Shown one piece after another: positions 45,097-54,357 of a DNA stretch of 64,000 nt. The notes below the pieces were generated by a model, which saw only the letters and a list, made by a program, of their open reading frames with translations, was not told the origin of the DNA and ran no database searches. The stretch is from Asticcacaulis sp. ZE23SCel15 (GTDB lineage: Bacteria; Pseudomonadota; Alphaproteobacteria; Caulobacterales; Caulobacteraceae), in contig NZ_CP130044.1 in the NCBI RefSeq assembly GCF_030505395.1, positions 3,710,218 through 3,774,217 of the forward strand, in the 5' to 3' direction. Each line of letters starts with the position of its first letter. Position 1 is the first letter of the stretch. The position numbers were made by a program, and so were the translations under genes.

Positions 45097-45126
45097 ACGG
45101 TCCGGCACCTCGCAGGTGTTATTTCC

Positions 45127-45393
45127 TCAGTTGGTCTGCCCCTGCTGCGCTCGTCGTTGCCGCCTGGGTTCGGTGTCCTTCGCTTCCGCCTCCGCTTCGA
45201 ACGCCCGCTTCCCATGCCGTCGCCAGACCTCGATATTGGCCGGACCGTCCGCGCTTTTAAGCTTCGCTGCCAGTATGAGCAGCGCGCCATAGATCACGGT
45301 GCGATCATCTGCCGTCAGTTCATCCAGCTTGGCCTTGATGACGAGGCCGCCAAGTTCGATCAGGTGACGGGTCCTTTCGCGCCGTTTCACCAT
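45127..45393 (-). CDS. traD: Conjugal transfer protein TraD (PF06412 type)
   Basis: A small TraD-family protein of about 88 residues: RRERTRHLIELGGLVIKAKLDELTADDRTVIYGALLILAAKLK, then IEVWRRHGKRAFEAEA. The motif IELGGLVIKA is the signature of TraD of Ti-type conjugation systems, where it helps DNA processing at oriT together with TraC. The ATG at 45393 is the first good start, but the frame continues upstream into traC, so a non-ATG start there is possible. It lies directly after traC and opposite the TraA relaxase gene. The coupling protein TraG, usually next, is missing. Confidence 0.75.
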   Translation of the reverse strand: MVKRRERTRHLIELGGLVIKAKLDELTADDRTVIYGALLILAAKLKSADGPANIEVWRRHGKRAFEAEAEAKDTEPRRQRRAQQGQTN

Positions 45394-45406
45394 CCACTCC
45401 CGCGTG

Positions 45407-45736
45407 TCAATCCTGGCTCGGCTTAAGTTCAAACGGTTCCGCAAAGCCGTCAGCTTTTGTTGCCGTAGCAGGGTTCGTTTCAGTTCCAATGCCAGGGGCC
45501 TTCTTTCCGCCTCTCCGAAAGAACGCCGCCCCAGCCTTAGCCATTGCCTCCTTCCGTCCAAAGCCTGCATCCGACACGATGCCGAGCAATCCGCCAGCGA
45601 GTGTATCGATGTCCAGGGCGTCGGCACCGGTGGCGATGATCAGTTCGCCAAGCTGTCGGATTTTGCGCTCTTTCAACGTCCGGGCACGATCGTTCAGCGC
45701 CTTCAGTTCCGCATCGAAGTCCCTCGGTTTACGCAT
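45407..45736 (-). CDS. traC: Conjugal transfer protein TraC-like
   Basis: A 109-residue relaxosome accessory protein. The N-terminus RKPRDFDAELKALNDRARTLKERKIRQLGELIIATGADALDIDTLAGGLLGI and the AMAKAGAAFFRRGG segment match TraC-type proteins encoded beside Ti-like relaxases. The long charged helix may form a coiled coil. The start at 45736 is chosen because GGAG lies 6 bases before it; two more ATG codons lie just upstream. TraC helps load the TraA relaxase at oriT. It diverges from traA with the predicted oriT between them. Confidence 0.75.
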   Translation of the reverse strand: MRKPRDFDAELKALNDRARTLKERKIRQLGELIIATGADALDIDTLAGGLLGIVSDAGFGRKEAMAKAGAAFFRRGGKKAPGIGTETNPATATKADGFAEPFELKPSQD

Positions 45737-45830
45737 AGCCATCTCCGTCATTTGAGCCTGAGACCATTATAGGATATGCTTCGGGCGTTGGCTCTACAAT
45801 GACCGGAACGCCATGAGACAGCCCGGTCCA

Positions 45831-45878
45831 TCCCGAGATTTAATCTTGGGAGGGCGCGCTTATACGTCGTGCCGACGT
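45831..45878. other. Predicted origin of transfer (MobQ type)
   Basis: The divergent gap between traC and traA holds an imperfect palindrome (TCCCGAGAT/ATCTTGGGA, 45831-45851). The nick core follows; on the minus strand it reads TAAGCGCGCCCT (45851-45862), one base from the RSF1010 nick region as I recall it. A perfect palindrome ACGTCG-TGC-CGACGT (45864-45878) comes next, and the stretch AGGGCGC..TTATACGTCG also resembles Ti plasmid oriT. Position, motif and neighbouring relaxase all agree. Confidence 0.72.
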
Positions 45879-45907
45879 GCTCTTTTCAGCGTAATTGGTA
45901 TGTCGCC

Positions 45908-48823
45908 ATGGCGATATATCATCTCTCCGTCAAAGTCATTTCCCGAGCGGCCGGCTCCAGCGCCGTGGCGGCGGCCGCCTATCGTTCGGCTGGCCGATTG
46001 TTCGATGAACGTCTGGATCGCGCCCAGGACTTCACCAACAAGTCGGGCGTCGTTCACTCCGAAGTCATGCTGCCTGATAACGCGCCTCCGGAATGGTCGG
46101 ACCGCGAGCGACTGTGGAACGACGTCGAAGCGTTCGAGAAACGTAAGGACGCCCAGCTCTCGCGCGAGGTCGAGTTCGCCATTCCGCGTGAGATGACCCA
46201 GTCACAAGGCATCGACCTTGCCCGCGACTTTGTTCAGCGCGAGTTTGTCGATCAGGGCATGGTGGCTGATCTCAATGTCCATTGGGATATCGGCAGCGAT
46301 GGCCGCCCCAAGCCGCACGCCCATGTCATGCTGACCATGCGCGAAGTCAGTGAAGACGGCTTTGGCCCCAAGGTGCGCGACTGGAACCGCGTTGAGCTGG
46401 TAGAGCACTGGCGCGAGGCCTGGGCCGAGCATGTCAATGCGCGTCTTGTCGAACTCGATATCGACGCCCGTATTGATCACCGTACACTCGAAGAGCAAGG
46501 CATCGACCTGGAGCCTCAGGGCAAGATCGGCGCAGCGGCCCGCCGCATGGAGGCGCAAGGTCTTGAGGCCGAGCGCATCGAAGATCATACCGATATCGCC
46601 TACCGCAATGGCGAGCGGATACTCGCCAACCCGAAGATTGCCTTAGACGCCATCATCCACACCCAGGCGACCTTTACCAAGCGCGACCTGGCCATGTTCG
46701 TGCACCGCCACTCCGATGGTGCCGATCAGTTCAACGCCGTCATGACCGCCGTCCGGCAATCACCCGATCTGGTCGAACTGGGCAAGGACGGACGTGGCGA
46801 TGAGCGCTTCACCAGCCGCGATATGATCGAGACTGAACAGCGCTTGCAACGCGCGGCGGATCTGATGAAGGCGCGCGAGCACCATCGCGTCTCAACGGCC
46901 AGCCGCGAGATGGTGCTGGGGCGTGCCGAGGTACGCGGCTTCACAATGTCAGGTGAGCAGAATGCGGCATTGGCGCATGTGACAAAGGCCGATGGTCTCA
47001 GTATCGTTGTCGGCTATGCCGGCACCGGCAAGAGCGCTATGCTGGGCATAGCAAAGGAGGCGTGGGAGGACGCAGGCTACACCGTCAGAGGCGCTGCCTT
47101 ATCGGGCATCGCCGCTGAAAACCTGGAGACCGGTTCGGGCATTGCCTCACGCACAATTGCCAGCCTGGAGCATCAGTGGGGCAAGGGCCGTGAGCTACTT
47201 AGCGCGCGTGATGTGCTGGTTGTCGATGAGGCCGGCATGGTCGGCAGCCGGCAGATGGAGCGCGTGCTGTCCGCCGCTGCAGAGGCCGGCGCCAAGGTGG
47301 TGCTGGTCGGTGATCCTGAACAGCTCCAGGCGATTGAGGCCGGCGCTGCCTTCCGCTCGATCCATGAACGCCACGGCGGTGTCGAGATCACCCAGGTGCG
47401 CCGCCAGCAAGAAGGCTGGCAGCGCGACGCCACCCGCCATCTTGCCACGGGCCGGACGGCGCAAGCCCTTCACGCTTACTATGACCACGGTCATGTCCAT
47501 GAGGCGGAGAGCCGCGAAGACGCCCGGCAGGACCTGGTCGAGCGCTGGGACAAGGATCGGATTGAGAACCCCGAGGCTTCGCGGCTGATCCTCACCCACA
47601 CCAATGATGAGGTGCAGGCGTTGAATGCCCTGGCGCGTGATCGCCTTAAAGCCAGAGGTGAATTGGGCGACTACGTTGACATCAAGGTCGAGCGTGGCGA
47701 TCGCACCTTTGCCTCTGGCGACCGAGTGTTGTTCCTCAAGAACGAACGCGGGCTTGATGAGAATGGTGGCGTAAAGAATGGCACCCTGGGGACGGCCGAG
47801 GTTGTTGATGTAAACCGAATGTCTGTGCGCCTCGACGATGGTCGGTCGGTGGCGTTCGATCTGAAGGACTACAACGCCATCGACCACGGGTACGCCGTCA
47901 CCATCCACAAATCCCAGGGTGTCACCATCGACCGTGTGCATGTGCTCGCGACACCCGGCCTTGATAGCCATTCGAATTACGTCGCCCTCTCCCGCCATCG
48001 TGACAGGGTAGACCTTCATTACGGCAAAGACGACTTCGACGATCTGAACCGGCTCGGTCGCACCCTGTTACGCGAACGCTCCAAAGACATGGCGCTTGAC
48101 CACGATGGCGCCAAGGACTTCGCCGAGCGGCGCGGCTTAAGCTTCCGCGAACGGGTGGTCGAGATCATCCGCAAAGTGCCGGAGAAGGTGCGCAGTATGT
48201 TTGATGGCTTGGATCTGGGGCAAAGGTCACCGACCCCGCAGCCGACTGATTACAGGGAAGATCGCGAAGCTTTGCGTCGGAGCGCCATCCAGCGCCACGC
48301 CGGGGCGGTCAAAGATATCTTCCACATGCACGACAAGGACTTGCCGGTCCTGCCACATCAGACCACGGCCCTGAAGAAGGCTCGTGAGGAACTGACCACC
48401 TTCGACAAGCACGCTGTCCACGACCTCGAACGCGCCTATAGCGCAGACCCAGCCATGGCCAGCGAAGCCGCCGGCGGACGCACCCAGCGGTCCATCCGCG
48501 TGCTGCAGATGGAAGCGGAGATGCGGGCCGATCCCGTGAAACGGGCCGACCGCTTCGTTGATGACTGGACGCGGATGGACGCGCGTCGGGTCGGCGCGGA
48601 ACGCTCAGGCGACACAGCTTCAGCGAACCGCCTACGAGATCAGATGGGCGCCATGGCCAAGATCATAGAGCGCGATCCGCAGATGGAATTGCTGCTGCGC
48701 AATCGCCGATTGGCTCTGGGCCTGAGCGGAGGTCCCGGATGGGATATGGAGCGAAAATTATCGCAGGAGCTAGGCGCCAGCATCGGGTTAGAGCGGTCTC
48801 GCGGCATCAGCATTGGAATGTAG
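45908..48823 (+). CDS. traA: MobQ/TraA-type conjugative relaxase with helicase domain
   Basis: A 971-residue protein. The N-terminal MobA/MobL relaxase domain (about residues 1-220) contains VISRAAGSSAVAAAAYRSAGRL and the metal-binding HAHVMLTMREV of the family. The RecD-like helicase follows: Walker A GYAGTGKSAM near residue 369, Walker B VVDEAGMV near 437, GDPEQLQAIEAG, and the C-terminal TIHKSQGVTIDRVHV and VALSRHRD. It nicks oriT and unwinds the transferred strand. The ATG at 45908 (MAIYHLSVKV) is the family start. The predicted oriT lies upstream and traC/traD diverge. No type IV secretion genes are in the island, so it is mobilizable by a helper. Confidence 0.95.
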   Translation: MAIYHLSVKVISRAAGSSAVAAAAYRSAGRLFDERLDRAQDFTNKSGVVHSEVMLPDNAPPEWSDRERLWNDVEAFEKRKDAQLSREVEFAIPREMTQSQGIDLARDFVQREFVDQGMVADLNVHWDIGSDGRPKPHAHVMLTMREVSEDGFGPKVRDWNRVELVEHWREAWAEHVNARLVELDIDARIDHRTLEEQGIDLEPQGKIGAAARRMEAQGLEAERIEDHTDIAYRNGERILANPKIALDAIIHTQATFTKRDLAMFVHRHSDGADQFNAVMTAVRQSPDLVELGKDGRGDERFTSRDMIETEQRLQRAADLMKAREHHRVSTASREMVLGRAEVRGFTMSGEQNAALAHVTKADGLSIVVGYAGTGKSAMLGIAKEAWEDAGYTVRGAALSGIAAENLETGSGIASRTIASLEHQWGKGRELLSARDVLVVDEAGMVGSRQMERVLSAAAEAGAKVVLVGDPEQLQAIEAGAAFRSIHERHGGVEITQVRRQQEGWQRDATRHLATGRTAQALHAYYDHGHVHEAESREDARQDLVERWDKDRIENPEASRLILTHTNDEVQALNALARDRLKARGELGDYVDIKVERGDRTFASGDRVLFLKNERGLDENGGVKNGTLGTAEVVDVNRMSVRLDDGRSVAFDLKDYNAIDHGYAVTIHKSQGVTIDRVHVLATPGLDSHSNYVALSRHRDRVDLHYGKDDFDDLNRLGRTLLRERSKDMALDHDGAKDFAERRGLSFRERVVEIIRKVPEKVRSMFDGLDLGQRSPTPQPTDYREDREALRRSAIQRHAGAVKDIFHMHDKDLPVLPHQTTALKKAREELTTFDKHAVHDLERAYSADPAMASEAAGGRTQRSIRVLQMEAEMRADPVKRADRFVDDWTRMDARRVGAERSGDTASANRLRDQMGAMAKIIERDPQMELLLRNRRLALGLSGGPGWDMERKLSQELGASIGLERSRGISIGM

Positions 48824-48840
48824 CAGAAAGGGAACCTGAC

Positions 48841-49551
48841 ATGACTGACAATACGGATACTGAGGCAGAACCAAAGTCGGCGGCAGAGGCATTCGAGGAG
48901 CTGCGCCGCGAGGTGGCGTTTATGCGCAAAGTGATCGAGCGCATGGCGGATGATCAGCGCGCCGCGCCCGACTATAGCGAGACACTGGGGAGGATGGCAG
49001 ACGGCCTGACAACGGCGTCGAAGTCGTTGAGCTGGCTATCAAAGCGCCCGATTGTACAGACGACTGTGCAGGAAATGGCACAGGAGATGAGCGAGGCGGG
49101 CAATGAGGCGCGGGCCGCTGATAAAGAGACAGTTGCGGACGCGGCCAGAGCCCTGAAGGATACAAACCACGAGCTGTCTGCTTGGATCGCCGTCGCTCGG
49201 AAGGGCGATGACCAGGATCGAGAGGTGTTGCGGTTCAGCGCAGTCGCGGCGGCCGCTGGCGCTGCTCTTGCGATCATACTGACAATTTCATTTTTCCGGG
49301 CTTTTCCCGAGCATGGCGCGGCTTGGCTTCTAGGCAAGAGTTGCTGGGACGCTGGTGAAAGGTTGATGGCTTCTGCCGATCCAGACAGGTGGACGGCGCT
49401 AGAACAACTTTCCGATCAGGATGTTAAAAGCCGCCAAGCAATTGCCGACTGCCAAAAAGCTGTCGCGCTCAGCAGTCACGGTCAACGCTGCCTTTTAACG
49501 TTAAAAACAAAAAATCAGCATCCGCTGGACAGGCCAACTTACAGTCGTTGA
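48841..49551 (+). CDS. DUF6118-family membrane protein
   Basis: A 236-residue protein that often follows TraA relaxases in mobile elements. The first half is a charged helical region with heptad character (AAEAFEELRREVAFMRKVIERMADDQRAA) and the middle has one membrane segment (VAAAAGAALAIILTISFFRAF). It starts with ATG 17 bases after the relaxase stop codon. Its role is not established; it may anchor or couple the relaxosome to the membrane. Confidence 0.72.
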   Translation: MTDNTDTEAEPKSAAEAFEELRREVAFMRKVIERMADDQRAAPDYSETLGRMADGLTTASKSLSWLSKRPIVQTTVQEMAQEMSEAGNEARAADKETVADAARALKDTNHELSAWIAVARKGDDQDREVLRFSAVAAAAGAALAIILTISFFRAFPEHGAAWLLGKSCWDAGERLMASADPDRWTALEQLSDQDVKSRQAIADCQKAVALSSHGQRCLLTLKTKNQHPLDRPTYSR

Positions 49552-49689
49552 TAAATGTCGCATCTTAAGGAAAAGCTTGGTGTTTGAAATAACTGGTTGG
49601 GCCTTCGAGTTTCCGCTGTGTGACACCCATCTACTGTTGACTTGCGTCATCCGAGGGCCGAAACTTTGCAAAAAATTGGGGGCATTGCC

Positions 49690-51078
49690 ATGAACGATAT
49701 CCATAATCCAAATCTTATAAAACTGCGCGCAGAGACGATAAACCTGCTTGACGAGGTGACAACTTCCCTTGCCGCTTTGAGCGAACACCGCCCGTTTAGC
49801 GAAGAGGTCGATCATCGAATTACGCGTGAATTTTTACCGGATCGCGTCACCGCCAGTTTAAACATCGAGGGTATTGGAGTCACTCGCCGCCAAACCCTAG
49901 TTATGATGGACGCGATGACTTTAACTGCTAGCGGATCAAAGCAGGAACGAGAGCTGTTCAATGCTCTAAAGGCCGACGAATACGTTTATGACCTCTCCAA
50001 AGGGGACCATGCATTGTCGGCGTCAACAATTCGACAAGTTAATTTTCTTCTCCAAGATGGGATACTCGAAAGCGCCGGCAGTTATCGAAATCGAAATGTT
50101 GAGATCACGGGCGCTCGCTTTCAGCCCCCTGAAAGCGCGGGTGTCCCCGCTCTTATGTCAGACTTAGTTAGCACTTACGAAACAACCAAAACGTTACACC
50201 CAATACTAAAAGCTGCATGGTTACATGCCTCATTTACTCACATTCACCCCTTCATAGATGGCAATGGACGCACCGGACGACTTTTACAGGACTTTTCCTT
50301 GCTTTGCGACGGATTGTATCCAACCGGAATACCGTCGCATTTGCGCGACGATTATTATGACGCGCTTGAGAAAGCTGACGAAGGCGATTTTGATGCACTT
50401 TGCCAGATGATATGCGACGTGGAGTTGGGTGTAATATCGCGAGTTCAGTCGATAGTAGACGAAGTAAAAAATCGCGGAAAATTTATATCTTTGCTTGTAA
50501 ACAAAGCGTCAGATAAGAAAAAAGGAGCGCTCCACAAGCAATATACCGTTTGGCGCCAAAGGATGGATAATTTTGTCAACTTGCTCATCAAAACATGCGA
50601 CGAAATAAACACCTCTAGCGACGTTATCCAAGTTAAATCTCAACCATTTGATATTATAGATTTCGACAAGTGGAAAAGAATATCGGATACCGGTGGAGCT
50701 GAACATACTTGGGCTATCAAACAGACTTGGCTAATCGATGGCGAACCGCTATATCGTTCGATTTTTTATTTTAAGCGTCATCGATTTCGGAGCGAAGACC
50801 CATTCTCTCGGGACGATTTATTTGGAAACGTGGCCTTGATGCTTACGGGTGGTGAACCGGAATTTGGCGCCCGCTTTGATTTTGATAATTTTGCAGATCC
50901 GGTTATCAGCTTAAGAGAGATATTGTTTATAGACGGAAAGCTTCATATCTTTGAGCGGTCTGGAAAATTTAAAGGCAGCGACGAGGTGTGGGATTGTTCG
51001 GACCCCAAAGACTTGTCTGTACCAATTCAGAAATTAATCACGGACGTGTTTCTTAAGAAACTGGGCATCGGCACCTGA
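49690..51078 (+). CDS. Fic-domain protein with N-terminal inhibitory motif
   Basis: A 462-residue Fic protein. The catalytic Fic motif is perfect: HPFIDGNGRTGR at residues 186-197. An inhibitory motif of the class II kind, S-x-x-x-E-G (SLNIEG, residues 56-61), lies before it, so the enzyme should be autoinhibited. Fic enzymes transfer AMP or other nucleotide moieties to protein side chains. The C-terminal 200 residues are unlike the common extensions, with a beta-rich domain near residue 340 (HTWAIKQTWLIDGEPLYRSIFYFKRHRFR) of unknown function. The start at 49690 has a short upstream alternative. It is a stand-alone cargo gene, AT-richer than the relaxase. Confidence 0.9.
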   Translation: MNDIHNPNLIKLRAETINLLDEVTTSLAALSEHRPFSEEVDHRITREFLPDRVTASLNIEGIGVTRRQTLVMMDAMTLTASGSKQERELFNALKADEYVYDLSKGDHALSASTIRQVNFLLQDGILESAGSYRNRNVEITGARFQPPESAGVPALMSDLVSTYETTKTLHPILKAAWLHASFTHIHPFIDGNGRTGRLLQDFSLLCDGLYPTGIPSHLRDDYYDALEKADEGDFDALCQMICDVELGVISRVQSIVDEVKNRGKFISLLVNKASDKKKGALHKQYTVWRQRMDNFVNLLIKTCDEINTSSDVIQVKSQPFDIIDFDKWKRISDTGGAEHTWAIKQTWLIDGEPLYRSIFYFKRHRFRSEDPFSRDDLFGNVALMLTGGEPEFGARFDFDNFADPVISLREILFIDGKLHIFERSGKFKGSDEVWDCSDPKDLSVPIQKLITDVFLKKLGIGT

Positions 51079-51231
51079 AACGGCTTTGCAGTTACGCATT
51101 GGCTAGCGCCGCCAAGCGTATTATACGTGGCTAATTCGGAGCGTATTGTGATTTATAAAGCTAGCCGTTTAGACAGTCATTGGATCACCTCAGATCACTG
51201 ATCGGACGAGGTGTGTAAAAGGGGCCTATTT

Positions 51232-52089
51232 TTGGATCTTGAAATGTTAGACTTTAAAGATCCTACCCTCCGGTCGGTATCGCCTTTTCGTTACCCAGGA
51301 GGCAAGGCCTTCCTTAGTAAATATCTTGCCGACAAACTTCCCGATAGTACCGGCAAGAGCCACTATGCAGAGCCTTTTTGTGGCGGAGCAGGCGCAGCAC
51401 TTGTCTTGTTGAAATCGCGTCATGTTACTCATTTGCATCTAAATGATGCCGATATTAGAATTTATTCCGCCTGGCGAGCAATGCTAACGGAAACTGAGCG
51501 TTTCATTGACAAGCTTTCAACGATGCCCGTTACAATAGAGAATTGGTATTGGGCCTCTGACCTTGTTAAGCGTGGCTACCAGGGCGAGTATGACTTCGAC
51601 TTAGGCTTTGCGACATTCTTTTTAAATCGCACTAGCCGGTCCGGCATTATTTTAGGCGCCGGACCGATTGGCGGGTACAATCAGTCAGGAACTTGGAAGA
51701 TTGATGCCCGCTTCAATGTAGAAGCGTTGGCTGCCCGGATAAGATGGGCGGGCTCGGTGCGGGATTGCGTCACTCTTACGAACGAAGACGGACTGACGTT
51801 TTTGCATCGGTCGCTTACCCGCACGCCATTAGACTTGACGTTGTTCTTCGTTGACCCGCCCTACGTTCAAGCGGGCGGGCGTTTATATCTAAATGCCATG
51901 AATGAGGGAAAGCATATCGCGCTTAGCGACATACTTCAGAACACATTACTTCAGCATTGGGTTTTAACTTACGATGACCATCCACTTATTAGATCAATCT
52001 ACAAAGATCAAAAGATCGTAGATCTGAGCGTTAATTACAGTCTGCAAAATAAACGAAAAGAAAAAGAAGTTCTAATTGAACCAACCTAA
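51232..52089 (+). CDS. D12-class DNA adenine methylase
   Basis: A 285-residue N6-adenine DNA methyltransferase of the Dam/D12 class. It carries SPFRYPGGKAFL, the AdoMet-binding FCGGAGAALVLL, HLNDADIRIYSAW and the catalytic FFVDPPY. D12 enzymes often pair with a restriction enzyme. Here the gene is convergent with a ParB-like/nuclease-like operon and its stop codon overlaps the end of that operon by 4 bases, so it may protect host DNA from those proteins. The TTG at 51232 is chosen because AAGGGG lies about 7 bases upstream; GTG at 51211 and ATG at 51244 are alternatives. Confidence 0.88.
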   Translation: MDLEMLDFKDPTLRSVSPFRYPGGKAFLSKYLADKLPDSTGKSHYAEPFCGGAGAALVLLKSRHVTHLHLNDADIRIYSAWRAMLTETERFIDKLSTMPVTIENWYWASDLVKRGYQGEYDFDLGFATFFLNRTSRSGIILGAGPIGGYNQSGTWKIDARFNVEALAARIRWAGSVRDCVTLTNEDGLTFLHRSLTRTPLDLTLFFVDPPYVQAGGRLYLNAMNEGKHIALSDILQNTLLQHWVLTYDDHPLIRSIYKDQKIVDLSVNYSLQNKRKEKEVLIEPT

Positions 52090-53063
52090 GCCAGTGCAGC
52101 CACTCTGTATTCTTGCAGCCATGTTAGAACATTCGCAATTTGGCTGGCCTCGTCCACCATTACGCCCGCTTTGGCCTGCTGTAATCCGAACCAGGCATGA
52201 GGCGGCAGTCTTAATCGATCAATAAGGGAGCGGTGGGCCTGGTTTTGAGCCATCCAAAATCTTTTATCCCATATCCGAAAGGGCACAATCGTCGCATAAC
52301 CCCGATTGCCGGTCATTATATCTTGAAGGTAATTATTCTCAAATACACGGGCGTGCTCGTAAACAGGCTTACCAGGCCAATTATTACCACTAGCGGTTTG
52401 ACCGAAGAATAAGTTTGAAGGTGGCGGTGTAAGTTCTGCGGTCCAAGACATGACGTCAATACCGCCATCCTTTTCCTCCGGCGGGATGTATATGCCAGGA
52501 GGGTTTCGCACATCGAACCCAGCTCCGCTATCTGAAGCTCGGCGCATAAGTTCAATGATCGTTTCCCCGCTTCTCCTAGGCCAACCAACACTTATTGACG
52601 GACCTCGCGACAATCCGGCCATTGCAAGGGTGGAAAGAATTTGGAATACATTATTGCGGAGGCGCGTAAGAAGGTTGCCGCTGGGAGGAATTTTTAATAT
52701 CGGCGAGCCCGTAACGTGAGATGTAACAAGACAGACAAGATAGAAAGAATATTTTTCACTTTGCCAATCTTCAATAAGCGCTAGTTCCTCGGCATCGTCA
52801 TCTAATCGAAAAGGATAAGTCTCACCAAGATGCTCAACTCGCACTTGAATTTCGTTCTCGACACTCTCTATGATCTGCTCAATGCGCCTATCTGCGTCAC
52901 CTATGTTTTCTTCATTTTGTTCGGCAAGCAATTTTAGAGAGGCAATTAGAGCATCGGTGCGAGCTATTCCGTATTGGTCAAATAGCGCTCCAAATTCTAG
53001 CCAATCCACTAGCTCGCCAGCGTTCATTTCTAATGTAGGCGGATCAATGGGCTTCGATGTCAT
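52086..53063 (-). CDS. Putative nuclease-like protein of unknown family
   Basis: A 325-residue protein with no family I can name. The C-terminal half holds GGIDVMSWTAEL (Asp203) followed about 18 residues later by FFGQTASGNNW (Gln222). The spacing of an acidic residue before a strand and a Gln-x-x motif resembles the D...Q-x-K pattern of PD-(D/E)xK nucleases, with lysine replaced. The N-terminal half is helical. Its start overlaps the stop of the ParB-like gene by 4 bases (ATGA), so it is translationally coupled to it, and its end overlaps the convergent adenine methylase gene. By context it is a candidate restriction effector. Confidence 0.55.
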   Translation of the reverse strand: MTSKPIDPPTLEMNAGELVDWLEFGALFDQYGIARTDALIASLKLLAEQNEENIGDADRRIEQIIESVENEIQVRVEHLGETYPFRLDDDAEELALIEDWQSEKYSFYLVCLVTSHVTGSPILKIPPSGNLLTRLRNNVFQILSTLAMAGLSRGPSISVGWPRRSGETIIELMRRASDSGAGFDVRNPPGIYIPPEEKDGGIDVMSWTAELTPPPSNLFFGQTASGNNWPGKPVYEHARVFENNYLQDIMTGNRGYATIVPFRIWDKRFWMAQNQAHRSLIDRLRLPPHAWFGLQQAKAGVMVDEASQIANVLTWLQEYRVAALA

Positions 53064-54196
53064 TTCGGCGTTGCCGAGGCTGCGGCTTGAGCGTCTACTT
53101 GCGTTTTTATCATTCGCGCTTTTTTGAAGGCAGAATCGGCTATTTGGATCATTTCCGGCTGGCTGTCGGGATCAAAGCCTTCCAGTGCGGTAACAGCATG
53201 CTGCAATTCCGCGTTAGCCGTGATCAAGTGCTCCTCAAAGCGTAGATTAAGTGGAGTTCCCGCCACAACCGCCTCATCAAGACTTGCTCGCTCTTCAAGC
53301 ACCTTTGTAGCGACTTTGGAACCAAGGACTTCGCGCAATCTATTTAAGTCCGGGTTTTGACTTGCGACTACTGGTGCAATATCGCGATCTTTTGAGCCAT
53401 AAAGCCAAGTCAGAACGTTACGCAATTCCTCGTATTTTTCGCGAGGAACAGGATCTCGTGAAGGGTCTTGCGATCGGTCAGGACGGGCCATCCCCAGATA
53501 CGAAGTAAATTCGTCATAGGCCAAGCCTGTATATAAATGGGAGAAGCTGAATGAGCGCTTTTTGCGATCGTCTATGGAATACACTGCGTCCCGCTCGGCT
53601 TGATCCAACACAAACTTCGCTGTCACCATTCTATGGATGGTCATATGCTGATCCCCCATACGGCCTGATATATCGGCTAGCGTAATTCCGCTTCCAATTT
53701 TATTTTCGTCGTCCAACCATCTCGCCGCAAACCTCGCCTTCGCGAAAGCATCCCACTGCTGGGGGCCGTTGATGTGTTTAAAACCAATAAGATCACGTGC
53801 GTCCGCCTCTGTTGCGACTCGATAGCATAGTAATGTTTCAAGAGTTGAGCGTTTGGCTTCATCGAAAGGTGGGAGCGTCAGCTTCGCCCTCGCAGCGAGG
53901 TCATCGTTGCGAAGTACTTTTACAGCGGCGAGCCTCCTGTTTCCTTCAAGGACTGCGAACCTACCGTTTCTCTCAAGCACAATTAAAGGCTCAATGTTTA
54001 TATAGCCACTGGTCGATATCGACTGCACAAGCTCTGCCAAGTCGGCACTTCGAGCCAGTTGTAGTACTACATCGTCGTCATTGGACGTGGTAGGGGCCTT
54101 GTCCGGTGTGAAGCGAGGATTGTTAACGTCGAAGTCCAACAGTTCGACCGGAACCTTTTCCGACGTACCTACTGGCAAAATTTTATCCAAATCCAC
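53060..54196 (-). CDS. ParB-like nuclease/CTPase-fold protein
   Basis: A 378-residue protein. The N-terminal ParB/sulfiredoxin domain (about residues 10-110) has VPVELLDFDVNNPRF, SGYINIEPLIVLERNGRFAVLEGNRRLAAVKVL, the second being the ParB G-x-R-R box. The middle region may be DNA-binding (LADISGRMGDQHMTIHRMVTAKFVL). The C-terminal 120 residues are charged and helical. A chromosome-partition role is unlikely because there is no ParA nearby. The GTG at 54196 is preferred, as AGGG lies 6 bases upstream. It is the first gene of an operon with a nuclease-like partner. Confidence 0.78.
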   Translation of the reverse strand: MDLDKILPVGTSEKVPVELLDFDVNNPRFTPDKAPTTSNDDDVVLQLARSADLAELVQSISTSGYINIEPLIVLERNGRFAVLEGNRRLAAVKVLRNDDLAARAKLTLPPFDEAKRSTLETLLCYRVATEADARDLIGFKHINGPQQWDAFAKARFAARWLDDENKIGSGITLADISGRMGDQHMTIHRMVTAKFVLDQAERDAVYSIDDRKKRSFSFSHLYTGLAYDEFTSYLGMARPDRSQDPSRDPVPREKYEELRNVLTWLYGSKDRDIAPVVASQNPDLNRLREVLGSKVATKVLEERASLDEAVVAGTPLNLRFEEHLITANAELQHAVTALEGFDPDSQPEMIQIADSAFKKARMIKTQVDAQAAASATPK

Positions 54197-54357
54197 GGCG
54201 AACCCTTTTTGAATTCCAATTATGAAAGTCACATCAAACGCTATTAGCTGATTGAGGCCATTTTTCGAAGTCTAATTTGATATTTCCGCACTGCCGTCCT
54301 AAAAGATGCGACCCGGCGATAGATCTTTTATGGCCTCGCCGACAAAATGTGGCAGGC

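Larger units (their letters stand above)
44551..45126. other. Non-coding stretch with strong palindromes
   Basis: No open frame here has a recognisable product. The TraG coupling gene normally expected after traD is absent. The right half contains a 13-bp perfect hairpin and a nested hairpin of about 80 bases, described as separate features. It is bounded by the sigma-like gene on one side and traD on the other. Confidence 0.6.
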
